From contig CAVVYM010000001.1 in assembly GCA_963752505.1 (NCBI GenBank), forward strand, positions 62,001 to 126,000: 64,000 bases of DNA. The letters run 5' to 3'. Every line of letters begins with the position of its first letter. The stretch's first letter is position 1. Below, one piece after another: positions 43,965 to 51,886 of this stretch. The DNA comes from JACJWR01 sp963752505. Its GTDB lineage: Bacteria > Actinomycetota > Actinomycetes > S36-B12 > UBA10799. A model generated the notes under the pieces. The model was not told the DNA's origin and searched no databases. It worked only from the letters and a program-made list of their open reading frames with translations. A program made the translations under genes and the position numbers.

Positions 43965-44033
43965 GAGCCCGATTGGGACCTGTGCACTCGCGAGCCCGGT
44001 CGGGACCTGTGCACTCGCGGGCCTGGTTGGGAT
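43963..44033. repeat. 27-bp tandem repeat, about 2.6 copies
   Basis: Units start at 43963, 43990 and 44017. The unit begins GCGAGCCCG and ends GACCTGTGCACTC, with only a few substitutions between copies; the third is cut short. The GTGCACTCGCG end resembles the outer part of the inverted-repeat arms, so the array probably arose from copy B. Confidence 0.75.
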
Positions 44034-44076
44034 GATGGTGGGCAGAAGTTTGCATCCGAGGTAAAGGAGAATCGCC

Positions 44077-44970
44077 ATGCCAGATCCGGTCGAATCGACG
44101 CGGGTGCTATTCCCCGGCGGCTCCTCGATTGGCACCTCCCAGGTGGTGCGGGTGTTGGACACCTCCGCGGGCACCGGCATCATTACGACCGAGTCTCCCT
44201 TCCACCCGATCGATCACACCTGGCCGGATCAACCCGGTGACATCGGAACCCTCACTCTGGGTGACCACACGGTGGCCGTGGTCGACTGCGTCACGGGCGC
44301 GTCGAGACTCGGAAACGACGAGGTGGCTATCGGATCCGACATAGCGGCCCGGCGCGGGGACGACGAGTGGGCCTGGTATGTCGTTCACCTGATCGACGAG
44401 CCCTACGAGAACTGCGCCGGCTGGGTGGGTGCGCCCGCGACGCTGTGCGTCGACGCCGAGCGACGGGCCAGTCTCAGCGCATCGCATACGGCCTGTCACC
44501 TCATGGCCTTCGCCCTCAACGACGTCCTGGCCCCCCGGTGGCGCAAGGACGTCCAACTCGATTCGCTCGGCCATCCGAACTTCGACGCGATCGCCATCAC
44601 GTCGTCGGTCATCGGCATCGACGGCAGCACCGACACCTATCGGCTGGGCAAGTCCCTGCGGAAGAAAGGCTTCACTGTCGCGGCGACCGACGAGATGGCC
44701 AGCCTCGCTGACAGCATCGAAGGACTCGGCGCCACTGTCGAGTCGCTGCTCAACGACTGGGCGGCAACCGATGCTCCCGTGCGCATCGAAACTTCCGACG
44801 AAAAACTGACATCGCCGCGCACATGGTCGTGCCAGCTTCCGCAGGGCGTCGCCACCGTGCCTTGCGGCGGCACCCACGTCGAGCGCCTGTCAGCCTTGGG
44901 TCGGGTGCACGTCACCGCCCGCCTCAGCGACGATCAGACCGAACTCACCATCACAACGCGTCCAGGCTGA
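44077..44970 (+). CDS. AlaX-like alanyl-tRNA editing/metal-dependent hydrolase
   Basis: This 297-residue protein has the two-part layout of AlaX proteins: an N-terminal beta-barrel half (residues 1 to 125, with IITTESPFHPIDHTWPDQPGDIG) and a catalytic editing half. Zinc ligands are visible as the HxxxH of SASHTACHLMA and the CxxxH of VPCGGTHVE. AlaX enzymes hydrolyse mischarged Ser- or Gly-tRNA-Ala in trans. An RBS-like AAGGAGA precedes the ATG. It stands alone between repeats B and C, close to two tRNA genes. Confidence 0.82.
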   Translation: MPDPVESTRVLFPGGSSIGTSQVVRVLDTSAGTGIITTESPFHPIDHTWPDQPGDIGTLTLGDHTVAVVDCVTGASRLGNDEVAIGSDIAARRGDDEWAWYVVHLIDEPYENCAGWVGAPATLCVDAERRASLSASHTACHLMAFALNDVLAPRWRKDVQLDSLGHPNFDAIAITSSVIGIDGSTDTYRLGKSLRKKGFTVAATDEMASLADSIEGLGATVESLLNDWAATDAPVRIETSDEKLTSPRTWSCQLPQGVATVPCGGTHVERLSALGRVHVTARLSDDQTELTITTRPG

Positions 44971-44980
44971 ACCGCCTGCC

Positions 44981-45046
44981 GACTGCACACCTACGTAGCA
45001 CTTGGGGCCGTCAGCCGGCCCGCTAGCGCGACAAAGGTGTGCAGTC
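44981..45046. repeat. Inverted repeat, copy C of the dispersed family (partly degenerate)
   Basis: The outer 12 bp are exact (GACTGCACACCT at 44981 against its complement ending at 45046); the inner arms have diverged. The right arm, reverse-complemented, reads GCACACCTTTGTCGCGCTAG, close to copies A and B. It lies between the AlaX-like gene and the convergent tRNA, as expected for a terminator. Confidence 0.68.
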
Positions 45047-45064
45047 GCGCATAGGGAGAGGCAG

Positions 45065-45139
45065 TAGGGCGGGTGGGACTCGAACCCACGGCCTGCCGGA
45101 TTATGAGTCCGCCGCTCTAACCAACTGAGCTACCGCCCC
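45065..45139 (-). tRNA. tRNA-Met (anticodon CAT; Ile2 not excluded)
   Basis: On the minus strand the acceptor GGGGCGG pairs with CCGCCCT, the D arm is GCTCAGTTGGTTAGAGC, the anticodon loop CTCATAA reads CAT, and the T arm is GTGGG TTCGAGT CCCAC. It is not an initiator, because the end pair is G-U rather than mismatched C-A. An ACTCATAATC loop occurs in both elongator tRNA-Met and lysidine-modified tRNA-Ile2, so identity is not certain. Confidence 0.88.
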
Positions 45140-45260
45140 GAGGTGGCTCCACCCTACAAGGGGACGGCGGACTCCGGCGCAAACGCCGCAGCGGAACCGC
45201 GAAAGCCACGGTGGCCACGGCCTCGCGTACAGCGCCGGGCTGCTACCCTGGTCCACGCAT

Positions 45261-45332
45261 TCCCGCGTAGCTCAACGGCAGAGCATCCGACTGTTAATCG
45301 GACGGTTCCAGGTTCGAATCCCGGCGCGGGAG
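45261..45332 (+). tRNA. tRNA-Asn (anticodon GTT)
   Basis: The acceptor TCCCGCG pairs with CGCGGGA, the D arm is GCTCAACGGCAGAGC, the anticodon arm TCCGA CTGTTAA TCGGA reads GTT, and the T-loop is TTCGAAT. The discriminator is G and CCA is not encoded. The lipase-like ORF on the other strand ends inside this gene (overlap 45294-45332). Confidence 0.95.
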
Positions 45333-46097
45333 CCAATCCAACGCAGTCCCGCCGCTGCTGGCCGCACTCCCGCCGGCGATGCCCGCACCATACTGCGCGT
45401 TGATTTCGTTCACCTTCACCCAGATCTTCTGCCGCACGTCGGGCGAGTGCATCTCACTGAGGTGGTTGACCCGGCCAAGGATGATGTCATCGAGGGGTCG
45501 GTCCGGATACAACTGCAGATGACGTAGGTGCTCCTCTTCCGTGGCGATCAGGGTGTTCGTGACTCCGTCGACGTCGATGTGCGCATCGATGTAGGGCCGG
45601 ATGAACAGTTCGTGGGTGCTGAAGATGTTGCTCACCCGGCTGGCGATGCGAGGCAGATCCGCGTGCAGCGACGTGAGGAAGTCCGATCCTGCGGTCATGT
45701 CCCGCAGCGCCGGGGTGAGGCGACGGCCGAATATCCGGCTCACGCGCCCGGCGCTCACGGCGCCGTGCCAGGGCGATCCGATACTGAAGACATGCGCCAC
45801 CTGGTCGGGGTGGTCTGTCGCGTACCGCAGCACGGCCAGTCCGCCTTGGGAGTGCCCCACGAGCACGATCGGAGTGTCCGCCGGGCGTCCCTGCTCCTCC
45901 AGTGCGCGCGAGATGTCTGCCGCTATGTGCTCCTGCGAGCGATGCAACGGCAACGTGACCCCATAGTTTGCCAACGTGATCATGAAGGCATTGGGGTGGC
46001 GCTCCAGCACCGGTCGCATCATGACATTCGCAGCGACCCCACGGATGGCTGTGCCTGCCACAATTCCGACGGCCACACGCACGGCAACGACCTCCAC
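45294..46097 (-). CDS. Alpha/beta-hydrolase, lipase/PGAP1-like
   Basis: This protein of about 267 residues has a hydrophobic N-terminal segment, RSQEHIAADISRALEE, the nucleophile elbow VLVGHSQGGLAVLRYA with the catalytic Ser, and GSPWHGA, as in triacylglycerol lipase and PGAP1-like esterases. A His in DIILGRVNHLSEMHS may complete the triad. The frame has no stop before the tRNA and reads into the antisense of tRNA-Asn, so the last 12 residues are tRNA-derived. The GTG start at 46097 is tentative. The substrate is unknown. Confidence 0.72.
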   Translation of the reverse strand: MEVVAVRVAVGIVAGTAIRGVAANVMMRPVLERHPNAFMITLANYGVTLPLHRSQEHIAADISRALEEQGRPADTPIVLVGHSQGGLAVLRYATDHPDQVAHVFSIGSPWHGAVSAGRVSRIFGRRLTPALRDMTAGSDFLTSLHADLPRIASRVSNIFSTHELFIRPYIDAHIDVDGVTNTLIATEEEHLRHLQLYPDRPLDDIILGRVNHLSEMHSPDVRQKIWVKVNEINAQYGAGIAGGSAASSGGTALDWLPRRDSNLEPSD

Positions 46098-46203
46098 TTC
46101 CCAGACCGCGCAGGTGCCGCGGCCCGACGAACACCCACGGAGTCGAAGGCGACGTCAACGTCACTCTCTTCGAAGATACCCCAAGGCCGACCGGGGTGCG
46201 CGG

Positions 46204-46704
46204 CTAAACGCCGTAGGCATCCCGCAGGACGGCGAGCGATTCGGTGATCCGCTGGGCCACGGCAGGATCCGACGCGTCCACGCCCGGGTCCACCACCGTC
46301 TGCCAGCTGACCTCGTCGGTCTCGGGGTCTCGACGTGCCAGGAACCGCACCCCCTTCGTGCCCCAGAGCGCCACATGCTGTTGCACGAGCAGCGACTGCA
46401 TGATGCGCTCGCGAATCACCTGCGGGAGCACCCCCGCGTCGGGCAGGTGCACGCTGACCGACTCGACTCCCCCAGGTGTCCACAACTTGACTTCCAGCGC
46501 GGGCGAATCCCAGGACGCGCCAAGAATCTCCACCCAGCGGCGGTCCAGTTCTGGCGCGGTACAGCGCAACCGCACGTCCGTGGCCACTAACCAGCCGCCC
46601 CCGGCGGCGCGACCCGGCGCTGCCGTGGCCGCCCATGCCAGCGCCCGTTCCCGCTTCGGCAGCAGCGCCGCGACTTCCGACGGCGGTCGATGAAACAGCG
46701 TCAT
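46204..46704 (-). CDS. Conserved hypothetical protein downstream of dnaG
   Basis: This 166-residue cytosolic protein starts at ATG 46704, which overlaps the dnaG stop by 4 bases (ATGA). It has FHRPPSEVAALLPKRERALAW at the N-terminus, a beta-rich middle with GGGWLVATDVRLR, then VIRERIMQSLLVQQHV and a C-terminal helix. Similar short proteins follow dnaG in other actinomycetes, but I know no function. Tight coupling to primase suggests coexpression only. Confidence 0.7.
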   Translation of the reverse strand: MTLFHRPPSEVAALLPKRERALAWAATAAPGRAAGGGWLVATDVRLRCTAPELDRRWVEILGASWDSPALEVKLWTPGGVESVSVHLPDAGVLPQVIRERIMQSLLVQQHVALWGTKGVRFLARRDPETDEVSWQTVVDPGVDASDPAVAQRITESLAVLRDAYGV

Positions 46705-48641
46705 GTCGCCTCTCCAACCGCGAGTTCCTGCAACTCCCGTCGGTAGTTTTCCAACTCCATCACCTGACCCATCAACTCTGCGAACTGGGCGGGTTCCTTG
46801 GCCGCATCGAGGCGGGCCAGCCGACCCTTGAGCGGCGCGATGCGGCGAGATACGTCCAACGAATGCAGCCTGGCCATGACGGCCTGGGCATAGCTCGCCG
46901 GATCGGTGCCAGCCGAGATCGGCATCGTCTGCACCGACCACCGGCGGATTTCCACCCGAACAGAATCGTCCTCGGCACCGTCGAGGACGCGCCCCAACCA
47001 GGCACGCAACGAAGTGTCGTCCACGCCGGTGGGCTCGCCGGCCCGACTAATGGCCCGGAACAGCGCACCGCACAGCGGATCCGAGAAGGCGGAGTCCTCG
47101 GTGGCGGCCACCCATTCCCACACCAGGTCGGGCCGTTGCAGCATCACCTGGGCGGCTTGGCGTTCCACGCGAGGATCCACATCGGAGGTCGTCGGCGCCG
47201 CCGCGCGTCGATTCGACGCGCCCCGAGGGCGGTCGCTCAGGCTCCTGTCCGGCGCCTGCCCAGTGCGCTGCGACTCAGCCGCTCGGCGGTCGGAGTGGCC
47301 CCGGCTCGCCGTAGCGCCGACCCCCTCAGCACGGCGCACGGCAGTGGCAACAGCCGCCTGATCCATGCCCAACCAGCCGGCCAGCCGCGCCGAATACTCG
47401 TCGCGCAGCGCCACATCTCGCATGCTGTGCAGCATGGGCGCGGTGGCGCGAAGGGCGGCGACCCGTCCTTCTGCCTGGTCGAGGTTGTGGTCATCGAGCG
47501 AAGCCCGGATGGCGAATTCGAACAGCGGGACCCGACTCGCCACCAGCGAACGCACGGCCTCATCGCCGCCAGCCAAGCGGGCGTCGCAGGGGTCGAGGCC
47601 CTCCGGCTGCACCGCGACGTAGGTCTGGGCCACGAACGACTGATCGGTGCCGAATGCCCGCAACGCGGCGCGCCTGCCTGCCGCGTCGCCGTCGAACGTG
47701 AAGATCACCTCGCCGCGCATCGCGTCGTCATCCATCAGCAACCTGCGCAGCACCTTCACGTGGTCCTCGCCAAAGGACGTACCACAGGTTGCCACCGCCG
47801 TCGTGATCCCGGCGAGGTGGCAAGCCATGACGTCGGTGTAGCCCTCCACGAGCACGGCCTGCTGCTGCTTGGCGATGGACTGCCGAGCCAAGTCGAGTCC
47901 GTAGAGCACCCGCGACTTCTTGTACAGCGGTGTCTCGGGGGTGTTCAGGTACTTGGGCCCCTGATCGTCGTCGTAGAGCCGCCGCGCCCCGAAACCGACG
48001 ACATCGCCTGACAGGTCCCGGATCGGCCACACGAGCCGCCCCCGAAATCGGTCGTACACCCCTCGATTGCCCTGACTCACCACGCCTGCGGCGAGCAGTT
48101 CGTCCTCCCGAAAGCCACGGCTGCGCAGCGCTCCGGTGAGCGCGTCCCACGAGCGGGGGGCATAACCAACGCCGAAGAGCGCGACCGCGTCTTCGTCGAA
48201 TCCACGCCCGGTCAGGAACTCGCGGGCCGGGGCGGCCTCCGGACTCGAGAGGTGCTTGACGAAGAACTCCGCCGCAGCCGTGTTGATGCCCACCAGTCGC
48301 GTGCGCTGCCCCTGCTGGCGACCTGGGGCCGCCGAGCCCTCCTCGTAGTGCAGTTCCACGCCGAACTGTCCGGCGAGCTTCTCGACCGCCTCCGCGAACG
48401 AGAGCAGGTCGACGCGCATGACGAAGTCAATGGTGTCGCCGCCCTCGCCGCAGCCGAAGCAGTACCACAGACCCTTGGCGGGACTGACATGGAAACTGGG
48501 GCTGCGTTCGTCGTGAAACGGGCACAGCCCCTTGTACGATCCACCGCCGGCAGGCTTCAGCGCGACGCTGTGCGACACCACTTCGTCGATGCGGGCGCGC
48601 TCACGCACCTCGCTCACGTCTTCGGCGCGAATCTTGGCCAC
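46701..48641 (-). CDS. dnaG: DNA primase
   Basis: This 646-residue enzyme makes RNA primers for replication. The N-terminal zinc-binding domain has Cys40, His43, Cys61 and Cys64 (CPFH and CFGC). The RNAP-like core follows, with the RLVWPIRDLSGDVVGFGAR basic patch and the TOPRIM motifs VLVEGYTDVMA and FTFDGDAAGRRAA. A Ser/Arg-rich linker near residues 440-480 separates the C-terminal helicase-binding bundle. The length is normal for actinobacteria. The dgt gene lies ten bases upstream on the same strand. Confidence 0.96.
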   Translation of the reverse strand: MAKIRAEDVSEVRERARIDEVVSHSVALKPAGGGSYKGLCPFHDERSPSFHVSPAKGLWYCFGCGEGGDTIDFVMRVDLLSFAEAVEKLAGQFGVELHYEEGSAAPGRQQGQRTRLVGINTAAAEFFVKHLSSPEAAPAREFLTGRGFDEDAVALFGVGYAPRSWDALTGALRSRGFREDELLAAGVVSQGNRGVYDRFRGRLVWPIRDLSGDVVGFGARRLYDDDQGPKYLNTPETPLYKKSRVLYGLDLARQSIAKQQQAVLVEGYTDVMACHLAGITTAVATCGTSFGEDHVKVLRRLLMDDDAMRGEVIFTFDGDAAGRRAALRAFGTDQSFVAQTYVAVQPEGLDPCDARLAGGDEAVRSLVASRVPLFEFAIRASLDDHNLDQAEGRVAALRATAPMLHSMRDVALRDEYSARLAGWLGMDQAAVATAVRRAEGVGATASRGHSDRRAAESQRTGQAPDRSLSDRPRGASNRRAAAPTTSDVDPRVERQAAQVMLQRPDLVWEWVAATEDSAFSDPLCGALFRAISRAGEPTGVDDTSLRAWLGRVLDGAEDDSVRVEIRRWSVQTMPISAGTDPASYAQAVMARLHSLDVSRRIAPLKGRLARLDAAKEPAQFAELMGQVMELENYRRELQELAVGEAT

Positions 48642-48650
48642 AACGTGATC

Positions 48651-49880
48651 CTACGTCGGCGCACCGACCAGGCGTCGATGCCAGCGCACAGCGGACACGT
48701 CTGTCAGCGAGGCGACCTGGTCGATCACCACGCGCAACTTCTCGTCGGCGTCGTTCGCAGCTCGCCACGACTCTGCGAACATGGGGTGCAGCGCATCAGG
48801 TGCGCGGCCAACCAGCACCCGCACAAGGTCGGCGAGCAACTGCCGCTGATCGGCATAGATCTCGTCGACGCCCGGGCGGTTGAACACAAAGTGACTCGAC
48901 ATGGCTTTGAGCAGCGCCACCTCAGCCCGTTGCTCCTCCGGGACTCGCAGGTCCGAGGCGTACCGGGTGAGCGGTGCGCCCTCGGCGGCGATCAGCGTGC
49001 TGTCGACCGCGGCCGCGGACAGGCGGCCGATCATGGCGCTGGTGAACGCCTTCAGCGCCGCCAACGACGTCGCAGTGTGGTCGAAGGTGGCAGGCCACTG
49101 CGGCAACGCCAGCAGCCGTTGATGCGCACGGGAGAGGTCCGCCGCAGTCAGTCCCACTGCTGGATCCGCACCAGCCGTCGCGATCACCTCGTCCATGCCC
49201 GCACCGGGTTGAATCTGTGCCGGCGAGATGAAGCCGGAGTACAGGGCATCCTCAATGTCGTGCACCGAGTAGGCGACGTCGTCGGCCCAGTCCATCACTT
49301 GGGCTTCCAGACACGGCCGCTCGGCGGGGGCATCGTGTCGAACCCAGTCGAAGGCGACGACGTCATCGTCGTAGGCGTTGAACTTGGGCGTGTCCGGGCG
49401 CCGCAGCCACGGATACTTCACCATCGCGTCGAGCGAGGCCCGGGTGAGGTTCAGCCCCACTGAACCTGCGGCTGTCACCACCTTGGGTTCCAGCCGGGTG
49501 AGGATCCGGAAACTCTGCGCGTTGCCCTCGAATCCACCGATCGTGGCCGCCGCCTCGTTCAGCGCTGCTTCACCGTTGTGTCCAAATGGCGGGTGGCCCA
49601 AGTCGTGGCTCAGGCCGGCCGTGTCGACGATGTCCGGGTCGCAGCCGAGCTCATCGCCCATCTCCCTGGCCACCTGCGACACTTCAAGGGTGTGGGTGAG
49701 CCGGGTGCGTGGGAAGTCCGATTCACCCGGCAACAGAACCTGGGTCTTGTCGGCGAGGCGTCGCAGCGCCCAACTGTGCAGCACCCGGGCACGATCGCGC
49801 CGATACGGGTCGCGGGCGGGCCGTTTCGGCTCCTCCGCCAAGCGGCGTTCGGCATCGAAATTGGTGTACCCGGACATCAT
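48651..49880 (-). CDS. dgt: Deoxyguanosinetriphosphate triphosphohydrolase (HD domain)
   Basis: This 409-residue HD-domain enzyme hydrolyses dGTP (or other dNTPs) to nucleoside and triphosphate. The metal site is formed by RTRLTHTLEVSQVA and the SHDLGHPPFGHNGE HD motif, with a further Asp in DWADDVAYSVHDIEDA. It lacks the insertions of enterobacterial Dgt and fits the shorter dGTPase-like type commonly found beside dnaG. It probably belongs to one transcript with dnaG and the gene after it. Confidence 0.92.
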   Translation of the reverse strand: MMSGYTNFDAERRLAEEPKRPARDPYRRDRARVLHSWALRRLADKTQVLLPGESDFPRTRLTHTLEVSQVAREMGDELGCDPDIVDTAGLSHDLGHPPFGHNGEAALNEAAATIGGFEGNAQSFRILTRLEPKVVTAAGSVGLNLTRASLDAMVKYPWLRRPDTPKFNAYDDDVVAFDWVRHDAPAERPCLEAQVMDWADDVAYSVHDIEDALYSGFISPAQIQPGAGMDEVIATAGADPAVGLTAADLSRAHQRLLALPQWPATFDHTATSLAALKAFTSAMIGRLSAAAVDSTLIAAEGAPLTRYASDLRVPEEQRAEVALLKAMSSHFVFNRPGVDEIYADQRQLLADLVRVLVGRAPDALHPMFAESWRAANDADEKLRVVIDQVASLTDVSAVRWHRRLVGAPT

Positions 49881-49908
49881 TGACCCGCTGCGGTCACGCG
49901 ATGACTTA

Positions 49909-50598
49909 CTAGGCGATCGCGGTCGGGATCACGGGGGCAACCGACCACTGGCCTGCGAACACGAAGTACAGATAGCCCAACGTCTCCCGTGCGACGTACT
50001 CAGGGGTGACGTTCGCACCGTCGCCCGTGTGGGTGGCGTTGGGCTGGGCTTCCATACCCAACCGGTCGGCGATGGCCAGTGAACGCGTCATGTGTGCCGG
50101 GTCGCTCACCACCGTGATGCTCCGCAACCCGCGCTCAGACATGTCCTCGGCCACTGCGGTCAGCGATGTGAGCGTGTCCTCACCGCTGGGCACCGCAATC
50201 ACGTTCTCCGCGGGGATCCCGACGCTCTCGAGGTACATCTTCCCGGCGTCAGCCTCCGTGTAGAGGTCGCCGGGTTGGTTGCCACCCACTGTGATGATGA
50301 CGGGCGCAACCCCGTCCGCGTAGAGGTCTCGGGCATGGTCGAGCCGGTTCTCGAATACCGGTGACGGAGTGCCGTTGAACTGTGCCGCGCCGAGCACAAC
50401 GATCGCATCCGTTGGCGTGGCAACGTAGGTCGACGACATTCGCACTACGTGCGCAGCCGCAGCGAAGGGGACAACCGCGGCCAAAATCAGTAGGGTGGCG
50501 AGCACCAAGCCGACGACTGTTCCCCAACCTCGACGGGGAGGTGGGCACGCCGGCTTCCGGGCGCGCGGGGCGCGCGCCTTGGTCACTTCGGCTGGCAT
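49909..50598 (-). CDS. YdcF/ElyC/SanA family membrane protein (DUF218)
   Basis: This 229-residue protein has a basic cytosolic N-terminus, one membrane helix (residues 25-50, VVGLVLATLLILAAVVPFAA) and an extracytoplasmic DUF218 domain. The family core is seen as AIVVLGAAQFNGTPSPVFENRLDHA, VIITVGGNQPGDLYTEADAG, SGEDTLTSL and VVSDPAHMTRSLAIADRLG. Relatives affect envelope polysaccharide or peptidoglycan metabolism, but no reaction is established. ATG 50598 has GGGGG eight bases upstream. Confidence 0.82.
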   Translation of the reverse strand: MPAEVTKARAPRARKPACPPPRRGWGTVVGLVLATLLILAAVVPFAAAAHVVRMSSTYVATPTDAIVVLGAAQFNGTPSPVFENRLDHARDLYADGVAPVIITVGGNQPGDLYTEADAGKMYLESVGIPAENVIAVPSGEDTLTSLTAVAEDMSERGLRSITVVSDPAHMTRSLAIADRLGMEAQPNATHTGDGANVTPEYVARETLGYLYFVFAGQWSVAPVIPTAIA

Positions 50599-50690
50599 CG
50601 TCACCCCCGCATTGTCGCACCCGCGGGCAAGCCCTGGACTCCGGCGCGCACAAGACCTCCAAGTTACCGCGATTTCCACCCCTGGCCGTG

Positions 50691-51884
50691 CTACCCCCCA
50701 GAAGAGAACGCCTCCGCCTGCGCTACCTGCCGCCGCTGAAGGCTGTCCGTGGTGGTGCTGTCGAGCCACCCCTGGGGCAGGCTCACAGCCCGGTCCCCCG
50801 AGGTTCGACCGCGAGGCTTGCCGGCGATGTCGGTGGGGAACTGCTGAGCCACGTCGATGTCAGCCACGAGGGCATCGAACTCCGCCAAGTCGTTGACGTT
50901 GGCCAGCCCGAGTCGCACGTGGTGCTTGACTCGGAATCCCTTGAGATACCAGGCCACATGCTTGCGGAAATCGCGCGGGCCGCGGTCTTCGCCCAGCACT
51001 TCACAGAGCAGTTCCACGTGACGTCGCATGACAGCGACGACGGCGGCCAGGTCAGGATCGGCCGGCAACTCTCGGCCGTCGAAGGCAGCCGAGAGTTGGC
51101 CGAACAGCCAAGGCCGGCCCAGGCAACCGCGGCCCACGACGACGCCCGCGGCGCCGGTCTGGCGAACCATGCGCAGGGCATCGTCAGCGGTCCAGACGTC
51201 GCCGTTGCCCAGCACCGGCAGGTCGTAGGGCGCGAGTTCCTCGACGAGTCGGGCGATTGCATCCCAGCGGGCAGAACCGCCGTACAGCTGCGCGGCGGTG
51301 CGGGCGTGGAGGGCCACCCAAGCAATTCCCGCCCTGGCGGCGATGTGTCCGGCCGCAACGTAGGTGAGGTGTTCATCGTCGATGCCCATGCGCATCTTCA
51401 CTGTCACCGGAGGCGCATCGACTCCTACCGCGGCCGCGGTCTCGGCGGCAGCGCGCACGGCGGCCGTGCATACCGCTTCGAAGAGGTCGCGCTTCCACGG
51501 CAGCGCCGACCCACCACCCTTGCGCGTGACTTTCGGCACCGGGCAGCCCATGTTGAGATCGACATGGTCGGCGATCCCCTCGGCTACCACCATGCGCACG
51601 GCCGCCGCCACCGTCTCCGGATCGACCCCGTAGAGCTGCAAGCTGCGCGGGGACTCGTCATCGTCGAACGTGCACATGCGCAGCGTGGCAACGTTGCGCT
51701 CCACCAACGCCCGCGAAGTGACCATCTCCGAGACGTAGAGGCCGCCGCCCTGCTCGCGGCACAGCCGTCGGTAGGCGCGATTCGTGATACCCGCCATCGG
51801 TGCGAGCACGACTGGCGTGGTCAATGCGTACTGGCCGAGGTGCAGCGTCGGGTGCACCGCGGTTCCCCTGCTGGCCGATGCCAT
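50691..51884 (-). CDS. dusB: tRNA-dihydrouridine synthase
   Basis: This 397-residue FMN enzyme reduces uridines in tRNA using NADPH. It shows VVLAPMAGITNRAYRRLC (FMN site), the catalytic Cys in DLNMGCPVPKVTRKGGGSALP, KMRMGIDD, VALHARTAAQLYGG and VLGNGDVWTADDA. The C-terminal helical RNA-binding domain contains FRKHVAWYLKGF. The actinobacterial DusB type is likely. The glyS stop lies two bases upstream, so they should be cotranscribed. Confidence 0.94.
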   Translation of the reverse strand: MASASRGTAVHPTLHLGQYALTTPVVLAPMAGITNRAYRRLCREQGGGLYVSEMVTSRALVERNVATLRMCTFDDDESPRSLQLYGVDPETVAAAVRMVVAEGIADHVDLNMGCPVPKVTRKGGGSALPWKRDLFEAVCTAAVRAAAETAAAVGVDAPPVTVKMRMGIDDEHLTYVAAGHIAARAGIAWVALHARTAAQLYGGSARWDAIARLVEELAPYDLPVLGNGDVWTADDALRMVRQTGAAGVVVGRGCLGRPWLFGQLSAAFDGRELPADPDLAAVVAVMRRHVELLCEVLGEDRGPRDFRKHVAWYLKGFRVKHHVRLGLANVNDLAEFDALVADIDVAQQFPTDIAGKPRGRTSGDRAVSLPQGWLDSTTTDSLQRRQVAQAEAFSSGG

Positions 51885-51886
51885 GG

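Noticed and set aside
43963..44033. Possible CRISPR array
   Set aside because: The units are directly contiguous with no spacers, and no cas genes are nearby.
46635..48011. A 458-residue plus-strand open frame
   Set aside because: Antisense to dnaG; no recognisable domain or ribosome-binding site.
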